From contig DAOUAE010000058.1 of the NCBI GenBank assembly GCA_034433795.1, forward strand, positions 1 to 17,619: 17,619 nt of DNA, read 5' to 3'. The DNA is from DAOUAE01 sp034433795 (lineage in GTDB: Bacteria; Chloroflexota; UBA6077; FW602-bin22; DAOUAE01). Positions 13,620 through 17,619 of the stretch are shown piece by piece. Both the position numbers and the translations under genes were made by a program. The first letter of the stretch is position 1. Each line of letters opens with the position of its first letter. Under the pieces are notes generated by a model. The model made no database searches. It saw only the letters and a list, made by a program, of their open reading frames with translations, and was not told the origin of the DNA.

Positions 13620-14701
13620 GGGCGCTCCCGTCGGGCGGTCTTCAGGAGGTCCCAGACGGTCGCCACCACCGTCTCGGGGGAGACGGCGGCCAGACAGGCG
13701 TTGTCGTAGGGGCAGCGGAAGAAGCGGCAGAGGGCGCAGTCCACCGGACGGTAGAGGAGACGGTGGGGGACCCGCCAGGGGCCCCACTGGGCGGGGTCGT
13801 TGGTCTGGGCGAAGAGGGCGACCACCGGCGTCTGCAGGCCGGCGGCCAGGTGCATCGGACCGGTGTTGTTGGTGAGGACGAGGTCGGCGGTGGCGATGAG
13901 GCCGGCCAGCTGGGGGAGGGTGGTCTGGCCGGCCAGAGACAGGGCGGTCGGGCCGGCCACCTGGGTGGCCAGGGCCCGTTCGGCCGGCCCGCCGGTGACG
14001 ATGACCGCCGCCCCCTGGGCCGTGAGCCGGGCCACCACCTGGGCGTAGAGGGCCGGTGGGTAGGCCCGGGCCGGAGCGGTGCAGCCGGGGTGGACGATAA
14101 TCCGGGGCCGGCCGGGGGGCCAGCGGGCCTCCGCCCAGGCCCGCTCGGCGGGCGGCACCCGCAGGCGGATGGCCGGGTCGCTGGTCCCAAAGCCCAGGGC
14201 GCCGACCAGGTCCAGGGCCCGTTCGACCTCGTGCAGACGGCGGTCCGGGTGACGGTGCCGGCTGGTCAGGAGCCGACCGGGGAAATCCACCGAGGCGGCG
14301 TGGCGCAGGGGGATGCCGGCCAGATAGGCCAGGAGGGCGGCCGGGAGCGGGCTCTGGTGGTAGCTGGTGAAGATGATGGCGCCGTCGAAGCGGCCGGCCC
14401 GCAGCCGCTCGAGGGTGGCCAGTTCGACGCTCGGGTCGGGGGGGCGGTCGCCGGTCAGGTCGGTCCAGGGCGCGGGGTAGACGATGACGTCGTCCAGTTC
14501 CGGGACCAGCGGGGCGACGGCGGCCCCGGTCGGGCTGGCCAGCAGGGTGAGGGCGATGTGGGGGCAGGTCTCCTTGATGGCCCGGAAGGCCGGCGTCATC
14601 AGGATCACGTCGCCCAGATTGTCGAGCCGGACGAGCAGCAGCCGGCGGGCCTGCCGCCAGCGCTCCGGGGCGAGCGCCGTCCCCGCGGGGAACGGGCTCA
14701 C
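13616..14701 (-). CDS. GT9 family glycosyltransferase, copy 5
   Basis: 361 residues. RLLLVRLDNLGDVILMTPAFRAIKE (20-44) contains Gly30-Asp31. AIIFTSYHQSPLPA and AYLAGIPLR match copy 3. The C-terminal motif is NNTGPMHLAAG (278-288), with Asn replacing Asp, then LFAQTNDPAQWGP. The Cys cluster CX2CX4CX5C is at 322, 325, 330 and 336. The GTG start overlaps the kinase stop (GTGA), so it is the first transferase after the heptose-synthesis genes. That position suggests it could be an early heptose- or core-adding enzyme, which is inference. Confidence 0.92.
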   Translation of the reverse strand: MSPFPAGTALAPERWRQARRLLLVRLDNLGDVILMTPAFRAIKETCPHIALTLLASPTGAAVAPLVPELDDVIVYPAPWTDLTGDRPPDPSVELATLERLRAGRFDGAIIFTSYHQSPLPAALLAYLAGIPLRHAASVDFPGRLLTSRHRHPDRRLHEVERALDLVGALGFGTSDPAIRLRVPPAERAWAEARWPPGRPRIIVHPGCTAPARAYPPALYAQVVARLTAQGAAVIVTGGPAERALATQVAGPTALSLAGQTTLPQLAGLIATADLVLTNNTGPMHLAAGLQTPVVALFAQTNDPAQWGPWRVPHRLLYRPVDCALCRFFRCPYDNACLAAVSPETVVATVWDLLKTARRERP

Positions 14702-15729
14702 GGTCTCACCCCCCTCTGACCGTCGCCGGTGGCGACGGCCACCCCGTCGGGGACGGGGTGGGCCAGATGGGCCAGGAGCGCCTCGCGGCTGACGATGGCC
14801 GTGCGCGGCTGACGGACGGCCAGGCTGGCGGCGTCGACGGCCAGCCGGGTGGCGGTGACGAGGTCGGCGCCGGCGGCCAGGGCCAGGCCCAGGGTGGCGG
14901 CCAGGGCGTCGCCGGCGCCGATGGCCGGGGTCTGGGCGACGGTGCGGACCGGCAGGTGGCGGGCCGGCTGGCCGGGCTCGATGAGGAGCGCGCCCTCGGC
15001 GCCCAGGGTGATGACCACCGCCTGGACGTTGAGGCGGGCCAGGAGGATCTGGCCCAGCCGCTCCAGGGGGACCTCGCCGCTCAGGCGCAGGCTGCGACCG
15101 GCCAGGCGGGCCTCGTGGTGGTTGGGGGTGAGGACGGTGACGTGGCGGAACGGGTGGCGGGCCAGATCTTTACAATCCACCACCACCGGGCGGGGGAGCT
15201 TCCGGAGCAGCCGGGTCAGCAGGCGCAGGAAGCGGGGGGTGATGGCGCCTTTCAGGTAGTCGCTGATGATGACCACGTCGCACTGGGCGTAGAGCGTGCG
15301 GAAGCGGGCGTGGAGCGTGGCCTCCAGTTCGGGGGAGAGGTCGGTGGTGATCCCCTCATCGTAGCGGGCGACCAGGTGGCCGTCGGCGACCAGGCGCAGT
15401 TTGATCGTGGTGGGCCGGTCGGCGGCCACCAGGAGGTGCTGGGTGGGGACCTGGTGGGCCTGCAGGCAGGCCTGGAGCAGGTCGCCGGTGGCGTCGGCCC
15501 CGACGACGCCCAGGAGGGCCACGGTGGCGCCCAGGGCCCGGGCGTTGACGGCGGTGTTGCCGGCGCCGCCCGGCTGGCAGAGGCGGGCCCGGCCCTGAAT
15601 GACCGGCACCGGGGCCTCGGGGCAGAGACGGCTGGCCGTGCCCTCGTAGTAGGCGTCGAGCATTACATCGCCGACGACCAGCGCCCGCCGGCCGCTGAAC
15701 CGCTGGACGAGAGAGGTCAGCCCGGTCAC
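14698..15729 (-). CDS. hldA: D-glycero-beta-D-manno-heptose-7-phosphate kinase (HldA / HldE N-domain type)
   Basis: A 343-residue PfkB/ribokinase-family kinase of the RfaE domain-1 type. It would convert heptose-7-phosphate to heptose-1,7-bisphosphate using ATP. Seen are VVGDVMLDAYYEG (18-30), the family phrase CPEAPVPV (36-43), GGAGNTAVNA (54-63) and the active-site GAGDALAATL (271-280, base Asp274). The protein ends after the kinase fold: the C-terminal nucleotidyltransferase domain of bifunctional HldE, with its HxGH motif, is absent. A PfkB-type rather than GHMP-type kinase points to the beta-anomer (ADP-heptose) route. The GTG at 15729 overlaps the gmhB stop (GTGA); a GTG two codons earlier is an alternative. 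Confidence 0.92.
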   Translation of the reverse strand: MTGLTSLVQRFSGRRALVVGDVMLDAYYEGTASRLCPEAPVPVIQGRARLCQPGGAGNTAVNARALGATVALLGVVGADATGDLLQACLQAHQVPTQHLLVAADRPTTIKLRLVADGHLVARYDEGITTDLSPELEATLHARFRTLYAQCDVVIISDYLKGAITPRFLRLLTRLLRKLPRPVVVDCKDLARHPFRHVTVLTPNHHEARLAGRSLRLSGEVPLERLGQILLARLNVQAVVITLGAEGALLIEPGQPARHLPVRTVAQTPAIGAGDALAATLGLALAAGADLVTATRLAVDAASLAVRQPRTAIVSREALLAHLAHPVPDGVAVATGDGQRGVRP

Positions 15730-16319
15730 CGCCACTTCACCCGCAGCCGGCGGGAGGGGTCTGGGAGCGGCTGGCCGAGGATCCGGCGGGCGGCCGCCCA
15801 GAGGTGGCGGGCCACCACGGTGGGCGGGGTGGCCAGCGTGCGCAGTTCGGGGCCCGGGCGGCGGGTGACCAGGGCCGTCCGGCAGCCGGCGGCCTGGCCG
15901 GCCAGGACGTCGGCGGCGATATCGCCCACCATCCACGACCGCCCCAGGTCGAGATCCAGCGCCCGGGCGGCCTGGAGGAGGAGCCCCGGGCGGGGCTTGC
16001 GGCAGGAGCAGTCCTGGCGGTAGGCGGCCACCGTGCCCGCGGGGTGGTGCGGGCAGTAGAAGTAGCCGGCGATCCGCAGGCCCGCCGTCCGCAGCCGCCG
16101 GTCCAGGGCGGCGTGGAAGGCCCGGACCGCCTCCTCGGGGAAGTAGCCACGGGCAACGCCCGACTGGTTGGTCACCACCACCAGGGTGTAGCCGTGCTGC
16201 TGGAGGAGGCGCAGGGCCGCGCGGGCGCCGGGCCGGAGGCGGATGGCCGCCGGGTCGAAGCGGAACTGCTGGTCGGTGATGAGGGTGCCGTCGCGGTCGA
16301 GGAAGACGGCCGGACGCAT
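15726..16319 (-). CDS. gmhB: D-glycero-D-manno-heptose-1,7-bisphosphate 7-phosphatase
   Basis: A 197-residue HAD-family phosphatase. The catalytic FLDRDGTL gives nucleophile Asp8 and acid/base Asp10. Motif II is TNQSG (50-54), and VGD (131-133) belongs to motif IV. A structural zinc site is intact: Cys89, His91, Cys104 and Cys106, in CPHHPAG...DCSCRKP, with the same spacing as in E. coli GmhB. It removes the 7-phosphate after the kinase step to give heptose-1-phosphate. The ATG shares its A with the gmhA stop (TGATG) and has GGAGGG 8 nt upstream. Histidinol-phosphatase relatives share the fold, but the operon context settles the assignment. Confidence 0.95.
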   Translation of the reverse strand: MRPAVFLDRDGTLITDQQFRFDPAAIRLRPGARAALRLLQQHGYTLVVVTNQSGVARGYFPEEAVRAFHAALDRRLRTAGLRIAGYFYCPHHPAGTVAAYRQDCSCRKPRPGLLLQAARALDLDLGRSWMVGDIAADVLAGQAAGCRTALVTRRPGPELRTLATPPTVVARHLWAAARRILGQPLPDPSRRLRVKWR

Positions 16320-16912
16320 CAGGGTGTCCCTCCAAAGAGGCTCTCTTCAACCAGGGCGCAGAGGAGGTGCAGGTACACGAGGTGGACCTCCTGGACGGCG
16401 GCCGGCACCGTGCTGGGCACGACCAGGGCGACATCGGCCTGGTGGGCCAGGGCGGTGCCCTCCTGGCCGGTCAGGACCAGGACGGCGAGGCCGCGCTGCC
16501 GGGCCCGAGCCACGGCGGCCTGGACGTTGGCCGAGCGGCCGCTGGTGCTCAGGGCCACCAGGAGGTCGCCGGGGCGGCCGAGGGCCTCGACCTGCCGGGC
16601 GAAGACCTCGCTGAAGGCCAGGTCGTTGGCCAGGGCGGTCAGGACCGCCCCGTCGGCGGTCAGGGCCACGGCCGGCAGGGCGGAGCGGTCCTTCTGGAAG
16701 CGGCCGACCAGCTCGCCGGCCAGATGCTGGGCCTCGGCGGCCGAGCCGCCGTTGCCGACGACCAGGACCTTGCCGCCGCGGCGGAGGGTGGCGCTGAGGA
16801 GGTCGGCGGCGGCCAGGAGCGGCTCTGGCCGGCTGGCCAGCAGGAGGTCGGCGGTGCGTCGGAGCCAGTGCTGGACGGTCCGGGCGCGATCGGCCGGGGC
16901 GGGCGTCTCCAT
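16319..16912 (-). CDS. gmhA: Phosphoheptose isomerase (sedoheptulose-7-phosphate isomerase)
   Basis: A 197-residue single SIS-domain protein, the first enzyme of heptose biosynthesis, converting sedoheptulose-7-phosphate to D-glycero-D-manno-heptose-7-phosphate. GNGGSAAEAQHLAGELVGRF (53-72) supplies His63 and Glu67, and LSTSGRSANV (121-130) is the phosphate loop. The C-terminal VQEVHLVYLHLLCALVE supplies Gln174 and His182. The 4- and 8-residue spacings match the metal-binding residues of E. coli GmhA. It is the first gene of the minus-strand operon. Upstream lies a 158-bp divergent intergenic region. The ribosome binding site is weak (AGGA about 12 nt before the ATG). Confidence 0.95.
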   Translation of the reverse strand: METPAPADRARTVQHWLRRTADLLLASRPEPLLAAADLLSATLRRGGKVLVVGNGGSAAEAQHLAGELVGRFQKDRSALPAVALTADGAVLTALANDLAFSEVFARQVEALGRPGDLLVALSTSGRSANVQAAVARARQRGLAVLVLTGQEGTALAHQADVALVVPSTVPAAVQEVHLVYLHLLCALVEESLFGGTP

Positions 16913-16936
16913 CGGTGCTGTCCTGTCCGGTGGACG

Positions 16937-16964
16937 GTCTTATGGCCGGGGGCTGGTGGTGCAA
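16937..16964 (-). promoter_or_regulatory. Weak candidate promoter for the heptose/glycosyltransferase operon
   Basis: On the minus strand, TTGCAC (16959-16964) resembles a -35 box. TAAGAC (16937-16942) lies 16 nt away, and an overlapping CATAAG could also serve as a poor -10. The gmhA ATG follows 25 nt downstream. The -10 match is poor, so this is a positional guess. Confidence 0.28.
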
Positions 16965-17070
16965 GAGGGGTGCCAGCGGTCTCCGGTCGGCCGTGCCGGG
17001 GTCGTGCGGGAGACCGGCGGCGGGCGGGCGCGGCCTGTGCTACCATGGACGGGCGAGAGGAGAACGCGCG

Positions 17071-17388
17071 ATGGAACGACCGGGAGCGGATCTTCTGGCG
17101 GCGGCGGTCGAGGAGATCACCGCCCTGCTCCGGCTGCACTACCCGGAGGTCCGGGTCGAGACCGTTCCGGGCGACCGGCCGGGGAGTCTGCAGCTGGTGG
17201 TGATCGCCGACGTTGAGGACCCGGAGGAGGTGCTGGCGGTGGTCAACGAGCGGCTGCGGGCCTGGGCCGCCCGGGGGGTGCACCTGAGCGTGGTGCCGGT
17301 GCGCCCGCCCGAGCGCATCCTGGAGTACTACCGGGCCCGCCGGGCCCGCCGGCCGCCGGTCAAGCGCCAGCGCCGTCCCCCGGGCTGA
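17071..17388 (+). CDS. Small protein of unknown function with basic tail
   Basis: A 105-residue protein with no family I can name. Predicted layout: a helix (6-24), two strands (27-33, 39-47), a helix (50-68, EEVLAVVNERLRAWAARG), a strand (70-77, VHLSVVPVRPP), a short helix (ERILEYYRAR) and a strongly basic Arg/Lys/Pro tail (88-103). The alpha/beta pattern is reminiscent of half of a nucleotidyltransferase-like fold, but no GS-DXD motif is present. The basic tail suggests nucleic-acid or phosphate contact. The ATG at 17071 has AGAGGAG about 9 nt upstream. Third-position GC is high, as expected for a real gene here. It diverges from gmhA, and no terminator is seen between it and the downstream promoter. 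Confidence 0.75.
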   Translation: MERPGADLLAAAVEEITALLRLHYPEVRVETVPGDRPGSLQLVVIADVEDPEEVLAVVNERLRAWAARGVHLSVVPVRPPERILEYYRARRARRPPVKRQRRPPG

Positions 17389-17458
17389 GGCAGAGAACGT
17401 CAGACCGATAGGGGCCGTTAAACCTAAGTAAAAACCGCTGGCAGGCGACCGGAAAACC

Positions 17459-17487
17459 TTGACGGTTCCGCCCGCCAGAACTATACT
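17459..17487 (+). promoter_or_regulatory. Strong sigma70-type promoter
   Basis: TTGACG (17459-17464) and TATACT (17482-17487) are separated by exactly 17 nt; each matches consensus at 5 of 6 positions. The area from about 17405 to 17487 is clearly more AT-rich than its surroundings. Transcription should start near 17493-17495, giving a transcript that begins at or next to a foldable region and meets a terminator about 100 nt later. Confidence 0.75.
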
Positions 17488-17490
17488 TCC

Positions 17491-17592
17491 GGGTGAAGAG
17501 AGCCGCTGGGCGCAGGAGGTTCCCCGTATGGGGGCGCGGCTTCGGGAGAGACCCGTCGGGCACCAGGCATGGTGTTGCCTGGTGCCCTTTTT
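17491..17592 (+). ncRNA. Candidate structured small RNA or attenuator leader
   Basis: About 100 nt lie between a strong promoter and an intrinsic terminator. It can fold into nested helices: CGGGT (17490-17494) with ACCCG (17551-17555), AGCCGC (17501-17506) with GCGGCT (17536-17541), and CCCC-GTAT-GGGG (17522-17533). Unpaired purine-rich strands GAAGAG and CGGGAGAG face each other between the outer two helices. The 12-bp terminator follows. I compared it with the riboswitch and small-RNA consensus patterns I know (SRP RNA, glycine, guanidine, fluoride, SAM, TPP, preQ1) and found no match. The outer helix depends on where transcription starts. It could be a stand-alone sRNA or a leader controlling a gene beyond the window. 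Confidence 0.5.
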
Positions 17593-17619
17593 CGTGCCCC
17601 CGCGGCTCAATCGGCGCCG
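17528..17619 (+). CDS. Short ORF or leader peptide, open at the window edge
   Basis: ATG at 17528 is preceded by a full AGGAGG (17514-17519) at 8-nt spacing, the best ribosome binding site in the window. The frame reads MGARLRERPVGHQAWCCLVP and stays open to the end. It runs straight through the terminator hairpin (17558-17592). Its start codon lies in the small CCCC/GGGG hairpin. It may be a regulatory leader peptide (three Arg among the first eight residues and a Trp-Cys-Cys run, none decisive) or the beginning of a longer gene. No function can be assigned. Confidence 0.35.
   Translation, partial: MGARLRERPVGHQAWCCLVPFFVPPRLNRR
17558..17592 (+). terminator. Strong intrinsic (Rho-independent) terminator
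   Basis: GGGCACCAGGCA (17558-17569), loop TGGTGT, TGCCTGGTGCCC (17576-17587), then TTTTT (17588-17592). The stem is a perfect 12 bp, with the T tract directly attached on the plus strand. It is the only textbook intrinsic terminator in the window. It ends a transcript that starts only ~100 nt upstream, so it acts as an sRNA terminator or as an attenuator. Confidence 0.88.

Noticed and set aside
14698..15729. Bifunctional HldE (kinase plus nucleotidyltransferase)
   Set aside because: The protein ends after the PfkB fold; no HxGH nucleotidyltransferase motif is present in it or in the next gene.
14698..15729. Pseudouridine kinase PsuK as partner of psuG
   Set aside because: The PfkB protein carries the RfaE-type CPEAPVPV and DVMLD signatures and is coupled to gmhB, so it is a heptose kinase.
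14698..16434. 578-codon frame suggesting a two-domain heptose kinase
   Set aside because: The extra N-terminal part is a shifted reading of gmhB. The kinase fold begins at 15729, overlapping the gmhB stop.
17491..17592. Small SRP RNA or a known riboswitch class
   Set aside because: The SRP core (GGTCAGG and GGAAGCAGCC) is absent, and I could not match conserved cores of the glycine, guanidine, fluoride, SAM, TPP or preQ1 riboswitches. It is left as an unassigned structured RNA.
17528..17619. Classical trp or his leader peptide
   Set aside because: Only one Trp and one His occur among the first 15 or so codons; no run of regulatory codons is convincing.
1..17619. CRISPR arrays, tRNA or rRNA genes
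   Set aside because: No regularly spaced direct repeats, no TTCGA-type T-loop with a matching acceptor stem and no rRNA signature sequences were seen on either strand.

Overview
This is a very GC-rich bacterial window (roughly 70% by eye in the right four fifths) with two different parts. The left ~2.4 kb is accessory DNA. It carries two separate nucleotidyltransferase/HEPN pairs, both on the minus strand: an MNT + PF05168-type HEPN pair at 268-1019, and a MntA/HepT (DUF86) toxin-antitoxin pair at 1710-2358. Sparse, partly AT-richer spacers lie around them, with inverted repeats and a possible IS200/IS605-type remnant. Two apparent single-base deletions, one near the 3' end of mntA and one in a G5 run of a Gfo/Idh/MocA dehydrogenase gene (2791-3854), mean this part holds either decaying genes or indel errors.

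The rest is mostly one long minus-strand operon, read from 16912 down to about 4421. In transcription order it is gmhA, gmhB, a heptose-7-phosphate kinase of the RfaE1/HldA type, four consecutive GT9 (heptosyltransferase-like) genes, a GT4-like glycosyltransferase, a GT4 glycosyltransferase, a GT2 glycosyltransferase, a fifth GT9 gene, a membrane-anchored BON-domain protein, psuG (pseudouridine-5'-phosphate glycosidase) and a short J-domain protein. Most junctions are ATGA, GTGA or TGATG overlaps, which implies tight translational coupling. GmhA, HldA and GmhB would convert sedoheptulose-7-phosphate to heptose-1-phosphate. The activating nucleotidyltransferase (hldC, or the HldE C-terminal domain) and the epimerase hldD are not in the window. 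The eight glycosyltransferases probably build a heptose-containing surface glycan (LPS core-like or S-layer/cell-wall-like). No lipid A, Kdo, ligase or flippase gene is present, so the acceptor is unknown.

Outside the operon, yjbQ (4027-4443, plus strand) converges on and overlaps the J-protein gene. A 105-residue protein of unknown function (17071-17388, plus) diverges from gmhA. The last ~160 bases hold a compact regulatory unit: a near-consensus sigma70-type promoter (TTGACG, 17 nt, TATACT), about 100 nt of foldable transcript with a good ribosome binding site and a short open frame, and a perfect 12-bp terminator hairpin followed by T5. This looks like an independent small RNA or an attenuated leader for a gene beyond the window.

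The organism cannot be named from this sequence. High GC, a heptose pathway and several GT9 genes fit a number of uncultured or deep-branching phyla (for example Methylomirabilota/NC10-like or Chloroflexota-like), but that is a guess. No tRNA, rRNA, CRISPR array or intact transposase was seen.
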